NCBI RefSeq assembly: GCF_014773225.1
Contig: NZ_JACXAJ010000012.1
Location: 29,886 to 93,885, forward strand
DNA: 64,000 nt
Reading direction: 5' to 3'
Source: Pontibacter aquaedesilientis
Lineage (GTDB): Bacteria; Bacteroidota; Bacteroidia; Cytophagales; Hymenobacteraceae
Both the position numbers and the translations under genes were made by a program. This document shows positions 35,625-43,807 of the stretch, piece after piece. The first letter of the stretch is position 1. Each line of letters begins with the position of its first letter. The notes beneath the pieces were generated by a model, which worked only from the letters and a program-made list of their open reading frames with translations, was not told the origin of the DNA and did no database searches.

Positions 35625-35720
35625 AGGTATACAGCAAAGGTACGGCTTATGCGGGGCAAAGCGAAGTTATACCTTGGAAATTGGTGTGTGCTATACCTTG
35701 AAGTCAGGGTGGCTATACCT
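35625..35720. repeat. Cluster of four AGGTATA/TATACCT words upstream of hemB
   Basis: Copies at 35625 (AGGTATA), 35668, 35692 and 35714 (TATACCT) in the 167-bp gap between hemB and the DUF2007 gene. Confidence 0.75.
35635..35642 (-). promoter_or_regulatory. Putative hemB promoter -7 box (TACCTTTG on minus strand)
   Basis: Exact TAnnTTTG match on the minus strand, with TTCG 19 bp upstream at 35662-35665 as a one-mismatch -33 box. Predicts a leader of about 40 nt. Confidence 0.5.
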
Positions 35721-35758
35721 GGTGTGTGAAATGTTTAGGAGCTTCTTTATAAGTTCCT

Positions 35759-36019
35759 CTAGGTGTCATCCCGATCAAACGCCGCTTCATCAAACCCATC
35801 TAAAAGCCGCTGCGCTTCCTGTTGGTCGTGGCTGGAGATGATAAGCCGCACCGGATTCATGCCACCCGAAGCGACCTGCCAGGGTGCGATGCTGCCCATG
35901 TGCTCGTTCTGCATGAACACATAAATGCCGTGGTTCTCGAGCATGTTCTTGATGACGGCTGCCCGGTGGAAGTCACCGGAGAAGATGACGATGGGGTTGG
36001 TTTGGTCAGAGTGGGGCAT
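35759..36019 (-). CDS. DUF2007-type small signal-transducing-like protein
   Basis: 86 residues, cytoplasmic. The pattern IVIFSGDFHRAAVIKNMLEN then GIYVFMQNEHMG and VRLIISSHDQQEAQRLLDGF is the DUF2007 ferredoxin-like half-fold found in proteins labelled putative signal transducers. No catalytic residue is evident. Function unknown. It lies between hemB and the A+T-rich patch, on the same strand as hemB but 167 bp away with a promoter cluster between. Confidence 0.75.
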   Translation of the reverse strand: MPHSDQTNPIVIFSGDFHRAAVIKNMLENHGIYVFMQNEHMGSIAPWQVASGGMNPVRLIISSHDQQEAQRLLDGFDEAAFDRDDT

Positions 36020-36142
36020 GTGTATGGGAAAGTTTGTAGATAACCTTTAAATCAATAGGTATGGTTGTCAAATAATATCAATATAGAAAAATGAGACGAC
36101 CATTCCTAATGGGGTAAAGGATGGGAGGCTGAAATAGACCTT

Positions 36143-36913
36143 CTACTTTTCAGCGGCGGCTTCTATGAATTGGTACTGCTCATCAAAATCGGAGAAAATG
36201 GTAGTGGATTGGATGAGTTGATCTAGTCCTTGTCTGTCTACTTTCTGCAGCCAGCGGGCTACTTCATGTTTAGAAGTCGCATACCTGTACCAGCCAAGCG
36301 TATCTGGTTGGTAGAAGTCTGAAATGCTAGCCATAGAAACAAGTGTAGGAGCTTTTGCTCCATTGTCGGTGTGCCTCAGGTATTTTTCAGTGGAGTAGAT
36401 CTCCCTGTAGTCCACTTGCATAGCTATTCCCTCATCGAACCAGACAGGTACACGGTATGTCATCATATACCATTTAAAGTTAGGGATACGGTCGAAGAGG
36501 GCAACATGAGCTAGTTCATGACTGATGATGTCTGTGTTAAGTCCTGTTTCGGTGACAACAACATGGCGACCAAATACGGTGAAGAAAGATTCTGCGTGTG
36601 CATTTCCTGTGGTGTATCGCTCCGCCATTTCTTGGTTATGGCAATATATTATTTTGGGTAGGTCAACTGTGCTATTCCAAAACTCTTCATTTCGGTTTTT
36701 GGCTTCGTGTATGATTACAAGAAGACTATCAACCAATTTATCGTCTAAGTCAGCTGCTACAAAGACCCGTGGTTGAACCTGTCTCAGATCAGAGTAGTCC
36801 ACTAAGACCCCATTGGTATATTGCCAATTAGTAGAGACAAAAGCTATTGAGCATAAAATGGCAATGCTGAGTATTCCAATTCCAAGTTTAGTCCATCCGT
36901 TCTTCAATCTCAT
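36143..36913 (-). CDS. Membrane-anchored HExxH metallopeptidase (peptidase MA-like)
   Basis: 256 residues from the ATG at 36913; a TTG start at 36952 would run through a terminator-like hairpin. One N-terminal membrane segment (about 9-27), then an exported domain with zinc motif HELAH (132-136) and downstream WFDEGIAMQ (158-166), whose Glu161 is the likely third ligand, as in gluzincins of the peptidase MA type. So it is probably an active periplasmic peptidase anchored to the inner membrane. Substrate unknown. Composition is more A+T-rich than the genes around it, and it carries no TATACCT word. Confidence 0.75.
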   Translation of the reverse strand: MRLKNGWTKLGIGILSIAILCSIAFVSTNWQYTNGVLVDYSDLRQVQPRVFVAADLDDKLVDSLLVIIHEAKNRNEEFWNSTVDLPKIIYCHNQEMAERYTTGNAHAESFFTVFGRHVVVTETGLNTDIISHELAHVALFDRIPNFKWYMMTYRVPVWFDEGIAMQVDYREIYSTEKYLRHTDNGAKAPTLVSMASISDFYQPDTLGWYRYATSKHEVARWLQKVDRQGLDQLIQSTTIFSDFDEQYQFIEAAAEK

Positions 36914-36929
36914 GATGCAAGTAATATTG

Positions 36930-36977
36930 TTAAAAACCCTTGAGAATTGCAACTAGGGCATTCCCAAGGGTTTTTAA
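36930..36977 (-). terminator. Terminator-like hairpin just before the HExxH peptidase gene
   Basis: 13-bp perfect arms (TTAAAAACCCTTG and its complement) around a 22-nt loop; on the minus strand the second arm ends in a T5 run. It closes the small-lipoprotein/CPBP unit but sits less than 20 bp before the next start, so it may act as an attenuator. Confidence 0.55.
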
Positions 36978-36989
36978 TTAAGATTAATT

Positions 36990-37099
36990 CTACTCAGGTG
37001 GATTAGTATTATCTAAGGCCTTTTTGCTAGTAGCACATCCTGTTAATAATAGTGCGCAACCTATTACGATAATAGGTATAATGCCATGATTCGTATCAT
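36990..37099 (-). pseudogene. Small lipoprotein, frameshifted near its start
   Basis: On the minus strand, ATG at 37099 gives MIRIM and then, after a one-base shift near 37083, continues GIIPIIVIGCALLLTGC and ATSKKALDNTNPPE before TAG at 36990. With the shift corrected this is a 35-residue lipoprotein with lipobox LTGC, like other tiny entericidin-style lipoproteins. Without correction the ATG frame stops after 11 codons, and the lipobox frame has no ATG, only a TTG inside the CPBP gene end. Either a real frameshift, a sequencing error, or use of an unusual start. Confidence 0.45.
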
Positions 37100-37162
37100 A
37101 TTGGCTAGAGCGGTGTTTGAATTGATTATGCTTTATATGAAGGGCACGATAATAAAGCAATT

Positions 37163-37909
37163 TTATGCTAAAGTTCTTAAAGATTGTATAAGGGTAACAA
37201 ATCCATTAAGCATCATATGAAGTATGATAGCCCAATGTAGGCCCAATTTAATCCTGGCATGTCCAAAGATGATTGCACAAATAAAAAATTGAAGTACAAT
37301 AAATGGGCTGAAAATTATTTTAATAATTGTTATTTCTCCAAAATTAAATAAGTGCAAATAAGCAAATAGTAAAACAGAGGAATAAAAGACTATGGGAAAA
37401 TGGCTTTTCCATAAGTAGTTAAGCTTGGAGTAATTTTCTTTATTACTAAGATAATACCACATTAAGGTAGCGCAGAAGCAACTGCCCAAAATGTTATAAT
37501 AAGCAATCGGGTGAGACAGTGAATACCTAAAGCCAGTGAAGCTGCATGCCAGTGTGTAGAATAGAAATCCAGATGATATTGTGAGGTTAATTTTTGAAAA
37601 TACTAACAAAGTTCTAAATGCTAGTTCTTCAATAACTGGTGCACCAATAATAGAGATTATATAAAAACCGATTATACCGTATTTGTTAATAACTGAAGAG
37701 TCTGCAAAGTTTTGAAATCTTGGCATAACGCCACTTTTTTCCATAAGCACAGTTACTAGGGCAGCAAGAAATGAGCTTAGCAGTATTAAAAAGAAAGAAT
37801 ACTTTGTGTATCTAATTTTTGAATAAAAACACGTATTAGCTATCTTTTCTTGGTTTGGAGAAGCGGAAAAGTCTAAGAAAGCATTAAGATAGCTTGTATA
37901 ATTTTTCAT
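37163..37909 (-). CDS. CPBP family intramembrane metalloprotease
   Basis: 248 residues, strongly hydrophobic, with six or more membrane segments. The three CPBP motifs are present: EELAFR (94-99), FAYLH (182-186) and HMMLN (231-235). The family includes CAAX-type proteases, bacteriocin-immunity proteins and regulators; in bacteria, members are often linked to peptide export or self-protection. G+C content is far lower than that of the flanking housekeeping genes (roughly one third), so it was probably acquired. The frameshifted small lipoprotein lies just downstream on the same strand. Substrate unknown. Confidence 0.82.
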   Translation of the reverse strand: MKNYTSYLNAFLDFSASPNQEKIANTCFYSKIRYTKYSFFLILLSSFLAALVTVLMEKSGVMPRFQNFADSSVINKYGIIGFYIISIIGAPVIEELAFRTLLVFSKINLTISSGFLFYTLACSFTGFRYSLSHPIAYYNILGSCFCATLMWYYLSNKENYSKLNYLWKSHFPIVFYSSVLLFAYLHLFNFGEITIIKIIFSPFIVLQFFICAIIFGHARIKLGLHWAIILHMMLNGFVTLIQSLRTLA

Positions 37910-38160
37910 TCATTGATAGCTGAAAAGAGATCGTTTTCATGTGATATTGGTTGCAATTAGAGCGTTTGCAAGTATATCTATAATGAAAACTAATGCAAAA
38001 TAAATATCAATATATATTGTATTAAGGATATATTAAAAAGTATTTAAATTGTCGTTGGTTGGCTTTTGGGTTGATTTACTTGATAATTGAATTTTAAAAT
38101 CAAATAGATGCTTACATATCATCATTACAATTGGGTTAATTCAAATGCTATTAAAAACAA
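37910..38160. other. A+T-rich intergenic region
   Basis: About 250 bp between the CPBP gene start and the rocD terminator. Very A+T-rich, with long homopolymer-like runs. No credible ORF and no motif copy; it presumably holds the CPBP promoter. Confidence 0.5.
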
Positions 38161-38189
38161 AAAGGCGAAGCCGCTACAGCCTCGCCTTT
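38161..38189 (-). terminator. Terminator after rocD
   Basis: AAAGGCGA...TCGCCTTT stem; read on the minus strand it is followed by a T-rich run. Confidence 0.7.
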
Positions 38190-38198
38190 CATGCGTTT

Positions 38199-38210
38199 CA
38201 GGTATACCTG
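38199..38210. repeat. 12-bp palindrome CAGGTATACCTG
   Basis: Perfect palindromic form of the dispersed word, between the rocD stop and its terminator. Confidence 0.75.
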
Positions 38211-38212
38211 AC

Positions 38213-39454
38213 TTAGAAGTTCATCACCACTCTTTCAATAATATCGCAGCACTCATGCAATTGCTCTTCGGTCATCACGAGCGGCGGCGCGAAGCGGATA
38301 ATGTCACCGTGGGTTGGCTTGGCGAGCAGGCCGTTTTCCTTTAGCTCTACGCACACATCCCAGGCGGTGCGGCCGTCAGCGGCAGGCTTGATCACGATGG
38401 CATTGAGCAGGCCGCGACCTCTTACAAGTGTCACCACTTCCGGGCGTTTGGCCATCAGCTGGTTCATGCGGTCTCGGAAGATTTCGCCTAGTCTGTAGGC
38501 ATTATCCACCAGGTTTTCTTCTTTGATCACCTCCAAAGCGGCAATGGCCACAGCCGCCGCCACCGGATTGCCACCAAAGGTAGAACCGTGCTCGCCTGGC
38601 TGAATGCAGAGCATGATGTCGTCGTCGGCCAGCACGCACGACACCGGCAGCACCCCGCCCGAAAGGGCCTTGCCCAGGATTAGGATATCGGCTTTCACAT
38701 CGTCGTAGTAGCTGGCGAGTAGTTTGCCGGTACGGGCTATACCTGTCTGAATCTCGTCGGCCATGAGCAGCACATTGTACTCTTTGCAAAGTGCATGCGC
38801 CTTTGCCAGGTAACCCTCTTGCGGAACAACCACGCCTGCTTCGCCCTGTATCGGCTCTACCAGGAAGCCACACACGTTCGGGTTCTCTTTCAGGGCTGTC
38901 TCCAGTGCTTCCAGATCATTGTAAGGTATCACCTTATACCCTGGCATGTAAGGACCAAAGCCTTTGGTGGAATCCGGGTCGGTGGAGAAGGAGATGATAC
39001 CCGTGGTGCGACCGTGGAAGTTATGCTCCACCACAATAATTTCAGCATTGTGCGGGGCAATGCCTTTCTTAAGATAACCCCACTTGCGGGCCAGCTTGAT
39101 GGCGGTTTCCACCGCCTCAGCGCCGGAGTTCATGTAAAGCGACTTGTCGTAGCCGAACAGCTCGCAGATGTACTTCTCAGCTATACCCAGCTTATCGTTG
39201 TAGAAGGCGCGGGAAGTGAGCGTGAGTTGCTGCGCCTGCTCGATTAGGGCGTTGATGATGCGCGGGTGGCAATGGCCCTGGTTCACGGCGCTGTAGGCCG
39301 ACAGGAAATCATAGTAGCGTTTTCCCTCCACGTCCCACAGGTATACGCCTTCGCCTTTGTTCAGCACCACCGGCAGCGGGTGGTAGTTGTGGGCGCCGTA
39401 CTTTTCTTCGGTTTCGATAGCCTGCTGGCTGGAGGTGATGGATAGCGTGCTCAT
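38213..39454 (-). CDS. rocD: Ornithine aminotransferase
   Basis: 413 residues, class III aminotransferase. PLP-binding Lys262 lies in ILGKALSGG, and the Asp that binds the pyridine nitrogen is Asp233 in LMADEIQTG. The N-terminal [13 protein letters not shown] and the [13 protein letters not shown] segment are typical of ornithine-delta-aminotransferase. It converts ornithine and 2-oxoglutarate to glutamate-5-semialdehyde and glutamate, linking arginine breakdown to proline. Cytoplasmic. Flanked on the 3' side by a terminator; no other arginine genes in view. Confidence 0.95.
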   Translation of the reverse strand: MSTLSITSSQQAIETEEKYGAHNYHPLPVVLNKGEGVYLWDVEGKRYYDFLSAYSAVNQGHCHPRIINALIEQAQQLTLTSRAFYNDKLGIAEKYICELFGYDKSLYMNSGAEAVETAIKLARKWGYLKKGIAPHNAEIIVVEHNFHGRTTGIISFSTDPDSTKGFGPYMPGYKVIPYNDLEALETALKENPNVCGFLVEPIQGEAGVVVPQEGYLAKAHALCKEYNVLLMADEIQTGIARTGKLLASYYDDVKADILILGKALSGGVLPVSCVLADDDIMLCIQPGEHGSTFGGNPVAAAVAIAALEVIKEENLVDNAYRLGEIFRDRMNQLMAKRPEVVTLVRGRGLLNAIVIKPAADGRTAWDVCVELKENGLLAKPTHGDIIRFAPPLVMTEEQLHECCDIIERVVMNF

Positions 39455-39602
39455 AGTTTATAGATTAAAAGCTGTTGTCCGGAACAAAGGGCAGAGCTGC
39501 GCCGCAGGCTGCAACTCCAGACCTATATTTACCGGGTTTCTTCTGAATTGTTGTAAATATAGTGAAAACAGCCTGAATTATACCTTTGGCAGAAAAGCGG
39601 TC

Positions 39603-39917
39603 CTAAGCCTGCCCGTTATCGCGCTGAAAACATTGCCGGAATACGGAGTAAAAGCCTTCTGCATCATACTCAGCATAGATGTTGGTCATGATGCCCAGCT
39701 TGTTATCCTCTGTCCGGAAACCGTATACCTCTTCTATCCCGCTTTGCGAGGAGGAGGAAGGTACCGTGTGGCGCTCGAGCAGCGTGAGTTGGGTAGGGGA
39801 AATGGCCTTGCTCAGTTCGGAGCAGTATACCTGCTGGTGCTGTATGCTGAAGGTGTTCACGAAGCCACGGGCTCGCATTTCGCTCACGGCCTCGCCTAAT
39901 GTATTGAAACTTGTCAT
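39603..39917 (-). CDS. Conserved small protein of unknown function
   Basis: 104 residues, cytoplasmic. Begins MTSFNTLGEAVSEMRARGF with a predicted helix, has a middle stretch VYCSELSKAISPTQLTLLER, and ends FTEDNKLGIMTNIYAE-like strands then a C-terminal helix. I recall Bacteroidota proteins of this shape and length that are sometimes labelled phosphoribosylpyrophosphate synthetase, but it is far too short for that enzyme and lacks its motifs. Function unknown. Carries two TATACCT words. Confidence 0.65.
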   Translation of the reverse strand: MTSFNTLGEAVSEMRARGFVNTFSIQHQQVYCSELSKAISPTQLTLLERHTVPSSSSQSGIEEVYGFRTEDNKLGIMTNIYAEYDAEGFYSVFRQCFQRDNGQA

Positions 39918-40025
39918 GGGCTTGCAATCGTTTGACGTACAGAGTTACCTATATAGAGACTACTCTTTAATAACGTATGGCACACGGAACGAAGGAGGAC
40001 GCGCGCGGAATTTTGGCGAGCGGCA

Positions 40026-40033
40026 TAAATTTG
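40026..40033 (+). promoter_or_regulatory. Putative -7 box (TAAATTTG) before the DUF5522 gene
   Basis: Exact TAnnTTTG match. It favours the TTG start at 40065 (leader about 25 nt) over upstream starts at 40041/40044. Confidence 0.4.
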
Positions 40034-40064
40034 CAGATATTTGGTGTTTAAAAAGAAGTATAGC

Positions 40065-40238
40065 TTGAGCAAACTGATAGAAGGCGAGGATTTTTACGTG
40101 GAACGGGGGCTGATGGTGCTGACGGCCAAGTACCTGCTAAAGCGTGGCTACTGCTGCAAGAATGCCTGCCGAAATTGTCCCTACGGGTTCAGCAAAAAGA
40201 AAAAAGAAGCGGCTGCCGAAGGCCCGGATAAGGTATAG
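40065..40238 (+). CDS. DUF5522 small cysteine-rich protein
   Basis: 57 residues if TTG 40065 is used (MSKLIEGEDFY...); starts at 40041 or 40044 would add eight or seven. The core LIEGEDFYVERGLMVLTAKY then RGYCCKNACRNCPYGF is the DUF5522 pattern: Cys-Cys-x3-Cys-x2-Cys-Pro-Tyr, a likely metal site. The C-terminus is Lys-rich. Function unknown; a zinc or iron-sulfur binding role is inference. It sits upstream of rpmB on the same strand, 143 bp away, with a separate promoter between. Confidence 0.7.
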   Translation: MSKLIEGEDFYVERGLMVLTAKYLLKRGYCCKNACRNCPYGFSKKKKEAAAEGPDKV

Positions 40239-40314
40239 CGATCAGTCAAAGCACTGTTTTAAATCGCTTCCGGGCTGGATACGAGCGTGTTTTGTTAAAA
40301 ATATCTGGTATGCT

Positions 40315-40346
40315 TTTGAATTTCTGTATCTTTTTGCAGATATTTG
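40315..40346 (+). promoter_or_regulatory. Putative rpmB promoter
   Basis: -33 TTTG at 40315-40318 and GATATTTG at 40339-40346 (one mismatch from TAnnTTTG), 20 bp apart. Leader of about 30 nt before rpmB. Confidence 0.5.
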
Positions 40347-40381
40347 CACCCCTATTGAAATAATTTAGAAGAAAATACACG

Positions 40382-40621
40382 ATGGCACGAGTTTGCGATT
40401 TAACCGGAAAAAGAGTACAAGTAGGAAATAACGTTTCTCACGCTAACAATAAGACGAAGCGTAAGTTCTATCCAAACCTTCAGAAGAAGCGTTTTTACAT
40501 CCCTGAGGAAGATGCTTGGGTAACCCTTAAAGTTTCTACTTCAGCATTGAGAACCATCAACAAGAATGGCATCTCTGCAGTGCTGAAGAAGGCTGTTGAG
40601 CAGGGCTACATTATGTACTAA
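40382..40621 (+). CDS. rpmB: 50S ribosomal protein L28 (bL28)
   Basis: 79 residues, standard length. [21 protein letters not shown] and [19 protein letters not shown] are characteristic. The zinc CxxC pairs found in some bL28 are absent (one Cys only), so this is the zinc-free form. Part of the large ribosomal subunit near the L1 stalk. The stop overlaps the next start as TAATG at 40619-40623, so an exported aminopeptidase is translationally coupled to it, an unexpected pairing. Confidence 0.97.
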   Translation: MARVCDLTGKRVQVGNNVSHANNKTKRKFYPNLQKKRFYIPEEDAWVTLKVSTSALRTINKNGISAVLKKAVEQGYIMY

Positions 40622-42237
40622 TGGCAGCCTTCCGGCTGTGTGCATTGTTTCTCTTGCTGTCTTTGACGGCAGCAGCGCAACCGCATGCAAGCTCGGGAAA
40701 GCCATCTGATACTTTAGATAAAGATTTTCACCGGCAACGGAGAGAGGTGTTGCGGCAACAGCTGCCCCCTCGCTCCGTTGCCGTTCTTTTTGCCAGTCCC
40801 GTGCGCAACCGCGCCAACGACGTGGACTACTACTACCATCCCGACCCGGACTTTTATTACCTGACCGGGTATAAGGAGCCGAACGCGGTGCTACTGCTTT
40901 TTCAGAGTCCGCAAAGCGTGAACGGCAGGCAGGTGCAGGAAGTGCTCTTTGTGCAGCCCAGCGACGAGCTGCAGGAGCTTTGGAACGGCAAGCGCCTCGG
41001 CGTGGCAGGAGCTGCCAAGGAGCTAGGTATAACTACATTGGCCAATGCCGATTTCGCCGGTTTCAAGCTTGATACGGCCCATTTGCAGCATATTCTTGTG
41101 AAGGAGCTGCCGCATGATGTGCGCGACGATGCCGCTGACGAAACCGACCTGTATAGCCTGATCAGGCAGTTTCAGCACAAAGTAAACTACCCCGCCGACT
41201 TTAATGCCACGCGCAGCATGCTATATAGTGTGGTGCGGGCTCAAGGCCTGGCGCAAGCCGATGGCGTAACAGCCTATGTGCAGGAATCTATACAGCGGCA
41301 ACCGGATTTACAGAGTGATAAGAACCTGCAAGCTTACCTGCAGGCAAAAGACATGCGCTCCCGTACCCAGGCCATCGCCGCTATACCTGACCTGAAGCTT
41401 GACGCCTTCACGCTTGGTCAGCTGCTGGACGAAATGCGGGAAGTAAAGACAGCGGAGGAGATCAAACTGCTGCGAAAAGCCGTCACCATGTCGGCCGTTG
41501 GGCAGGTGGAAGTGATGAAGGCCATGAAGCCGGGTATGTCGGAGATGGAGCTGCAGGGTATACATGAGTTTGTTTTCAAGAAATACGGGGCGCAGCATGT
41601 GGGCTACCCTTCCATCGTAGGGGCCGGCAACAATGGCTGTGTGCTGCACTATATTGCCAGCGCCAAGCCGGCCGTATCGGGTCAGGAACTGGTGCTGATG
41701 GATGTGGGAGCCGAGTACCTGGGCTATACTGCCGATGTGACCCGCACCATACCTGCGAGTGGCAAGTTCACGAAAGAGCAAAAGGCCATTTACGAACTGG
41801 TGCTGAAGGCACAGGAGGCAGGCTTCCAGCAGTGCAGGGTAGGCAATGCTTTTGAGGCGCCGCACCAGGCAGCACAGGAGGTTATAGCCAATGGACTGGT
41901 GAAGCTGGGCGTGATCAAAAACAGGGCAGAGGCGCAGCGCTACTTTCCGCACGGCACATCCCACTACCTGGGGCTGGATGTGCACGACCGCGGCAGCTAT
42001 GGTCCTTTCCGGGCCAACACGGTGATCACGGTGGAGCCAGGCATTTACATACCGGAGGGAAGCCCCTGTGATAAGAAGTGGTGGGGCATCGGCGTCCGCA
42101 TAGAAGATGATATTCTGATTACCGAAAAAGGCTGGGAGAACCTCTCGAAGCTGGCACCCCGCACGGTAGAGGAGATCGAGAAAACAATGGCACAGCCCAG
42201 CGCATTGGATGGTTTCAAGCTCCCAATGCTCGATTAA
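40621..42237 (+). CDS. pepP: Exported Xaa-Pro aminopeptidase (M24B)
   Basis: 538 residues. Signal peptide of about 20 residues ending LTAAAQP. N-terminal creatinase-like domain, then the pita-bread catalytic domain with the metal ligands: Asp in VLMDVGAEY and TADVTRT, His in PHGTSHYLG, Glu in TVEPGIY and Glu in VRIEDDIL. It removes an N-terminal residue next to proline, using two Mn2+ or similar ions. The signal peptide makes it periplasmic, unlike E. coli PepP. The start overlaps the rpmB stop by one base. No terminator follows at once; rpmG has its own promoter. Confidence 0.9.
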   Translation: MAAFRLCALFLLLSLTAAAQPHASSGKPSDTLDKDFHRQRREVLRQQLPPRSVAVLFASPVRNRANDVDYYYHPDPDFYYLTGYKEPNAVLLLFQSPQSVNGRQVQEVLFVQPSDELQELWNGKRLGVAGAAKELGITTLANADFAGFKLDTAHLQHILVKELPHDVRDDAADETDLYSLIRQFQHKVNYPADFNATRSMLYSVVRAQGLAQADGVTAYVQESIQRQPDLQSDKNLQAYLQAKDMRSRTQAIAAIPDLKLDAFTLGQLLDEMREVKTAEEIKLLRKAVTMSAVGQVEVMKAMKPGMSEMELQGIHEFVFKKYGAQHVGYPSIVGAGNNGCVLHYIASAKPAVSGQELVLMDVGAEYLGYTADVTRTIPASGKFTKEQKAIYELVLKAQEAGFQQCRVGNAFEAPHQAAQEVIANGLVKLGVIKNRAEAQRYFPHGTSHYLGLDVHDRGSYGPFRANTVITVEPGIYIPEGSPCDKKWWGIGVRIEDDILITEKGWENLSKLAPRTVEEIEKTMAQPSALDGFKLPMLD

Positions 42238-42311
42238 GAGGCGCTAAAAACGCGTATAAAGCCTGTCTGCAAGGGGATGGAAAAAGCTTCTGCAGAAAAA
42301 TTTATACATTG

Positions 42312-42343
42312 TTTGTAATTAGAGATTTAAGCTTGTATATTTG
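42312..42343 (+). promoter_or_regulatory. Promoter of the rpmG-bL38 unit
   Basis: -33 TTTG at 42312-42315 and -7 TATATTTG at 42336-42343, 20 bp apart: a full match to the Bacteroidota consensus. Leader about 25 nt. Confidence 0.75.
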
Positions 42344-42371
42344 CAGTCCTAAATAAAAATTTACTGTTGAG

Positions 42372-42560
42372 ATGGCTAAAAAAGCAAAAGGTAATAGAAT
42401 CCAGGTAATAATGGAGTGCACAGAGCATAAAGCGACTGGCATGCCTGGTACTTCAAGGTACATCACTACCAAAAACAGAAAGAACACTCCGGAGCGTCTT
42501 GAGCTGAAGAAGTTTAACCCTGTGTTGAAAAAAGTTACTGTACATAAAGAAATTAAATAA
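42372..42560 (+). CDS. rpmG: 50S ribosomal protein L33 (bL33)
   Basis: 62 residues. Starts [20 protein letters not shown] and continues [21 protein letters not shown], the standard bL33 pattern. Only one Cys remains where zinc-type bL33 has four, so this is the zinc-independent form. Large-subunit protein at the exit site. The DUF4295 gene starts 2 bp after the stop, and ftsY follows a terminator. Confidence 0.97.
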   Translation: MAKKAKGNRIQVIMECTEHKATGMPGTSRYITTKNRKNTPERLELKKFNPVLKKVTVHKEIK

Positions 42561-42562
42561 CC

Positions 42563-42715
42563 ATGGCTAAGAAGGTAGTTGCAACCCTAAAGACCTCTAC
42601 AGGTAAAGATTGGGCAAAAGTGATCAAAGCCGTTAAGTCTCCAAAAACTGGTGCTTACAGCTTTAAGGAAGAAATGGTGCCTGTTGACAAAGTGCAGGAT
42701 TATCTTGCAAAATAA
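42563..42715 (+). CDS. DUF4295 small ribosomal protein (bL38)
   Basis: 50 residues: MAKKVVATLKTSTGKDWAKV then IKAVKSPKTGAYSFKEEM and VPVDKVQDYLAK. This is the DUF4295 family, confined to Bacteroidota; to my knowledge it has been reported as a lineage-specific large-subunit protein named bL38 from the Flavobacterium ribosome. The position two bases after rpmG, a shared promoter and the basic composition support a ribosomal role. A terminator follows 37 bp later. Confidence 0.9.
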   Translation: MAKKVVATLKTSTGKDWAKVIKAVKSPKTGAYSFKEEMVPVDKVQDYLAK

Positions 42716-42751
42716 TACAGCCTACTCTACTATACATAGATAGAATAAATG

Positions 42752-42778
42752 AAGAAGTCCCTTTACTGGGACTTTTTT
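42752..42778 (+). terminator. Terminator between the bL38 gene and ftsY
   Basis: AAGTCCC-TTTACT-GGGACTT hairpin followed by TTTT. It lies inside an extended reading frame of ftsY from 42749, which argues for the later ftsY start. Confidence 0.8.
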
Positions 42779-42829
42779 AGTATATTACCGTATCACACCG
42801 AGATAGTCTTCACCCTACAAAACACGCAG

Positions 42830-43789
42830 ATGGGAATTTTTGACTTTTTCAGCAAAGAGCAGAAGAAAGAATCGCTTGACAAAGGACTGGAGAAAACCAA
42901 AACCAGCTTTTTCGGGCAATTGAGCAAAGCAGTCGTTGGCAAATCCACAGTAGACGTGGAGGTGCTGGACGAACTGGAGGAAATTCTGGTACATGCGGAT
43001 GTGGGGGTAGAGACAACGGTGAAGATCATTGATCGCATTGAAAAGCGTGTGGCCCGCGACAAATACGTGAGCACCAGCGAGCTCGATAACATTTTGCGTG
43101 AGGAGATTGCCGCCCTGCTGGAGGAGAACCGTGCCGGCGACGGCGCCCACTTCGATTTGCCTGCCAATATCAAACCCTATGTGATCATGGTAGTGGGTGT
43201 AAATGGCGTGGGCAAGACCACTACCATTGGCAAACTGGCCGCGCAATTCCACAAAGCCGGCAAAAAAGTGGTGCTGGGTGCTGCCGATACCTTCCGTGCT
43301 GCCGCCGTGGATCAGCTGATCATCTGGGGGGAGCGTGTGGGCGTGCCGGTAATATCGCATGGCATGAACACCGATCCAGCCTCCGTGGCCTATGATGCCG
43401 TAAAGAAGGGAGTGGAACTGGACGCTGATGTGGTGATCATTGACACGGCCGGTCGACTGCACAACAAGGTGGGCCTGATGAACGAGCTCTCGAAGATCAA
43501 GCGTGTGATGCAAAAGATTACGGCAGATACACCGCACGAGGTATTGTTGGTGCTGGATGGCAGTACAGGCCAAAACGCATTGCTTCAGGCACGCGAGTTC
43601 ACCAAAGCAACCGACGTAACCTCTCTGGCGATAACCAAGCTGGACGGCACGGCCAAAGGGGGGGTGGTGATCGGTATATCAGATGAGTTTAAGATCCCGG
43701 TGAAGTACATTGGGGTAGGCGAGAAGATAGAGGACCTGCAGCTGTTCGACAAGCACGAGTTTGTGAACTCCTTCTTCTCCCGTAAATAG
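42830..43789 (+). CDS. ftsY: Signal recognition particle receptor FtsY
   Basis: 319 residues from ATG 42830, giving the usual MGIFDFFSKEQKKESLDKGL start; an ATG at 42749 precedes the terminator hairpin and is rejected. Helical N domain, then the SRP GTPase G domain: GVNGVGKTT (G1), DTFRAAAVDQL, DTAGRLHNK (G3) and TKLDGTAKGG (G4). It docks SRP-bound ribosomes on the inner membrane. The acidic A domain of E. coli FtsY is missing, as in many lineages. A lipoprotein gene follows 18 bp later. Confidence 0.96.
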   Translation: MGIFDFFSKEQKKESLDKGLEKTKTSFFGQLSKAVVGKSTVDVEVLDELEEILVHADVGVETTVKIIDRIEKRVARDKYVSTSELDNILREEIAALLEENRAGDGAHFDLPANIKPYVIMVVGVNGVGKTTTIGKLAAQFHKAGKKVVLGAADTFRAAAVDQLIIWGERVGVPVISHGMNTDPASVAYDAVKKGVELDADVVIIDTAGRLHNKVGLMNELSKIKRVMQKITADTPHEVLLVLDGSTGQNALLQAREFTKATDVTSLAITKLDGTAKGGVVIGISDEFKIPVKYIGVGEKIEDLQLFDKHEFVNSFFSRK

Positions 43790-43807
43790 ATATTAGCTGT
43801 TGCCAGT

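Noticed and set aside
42749..42829. ATG extending FtsY by 27 residues
   Set aside because: It would translate through a terminator hairpin, and ATG 42830 gives the family N-terminus.
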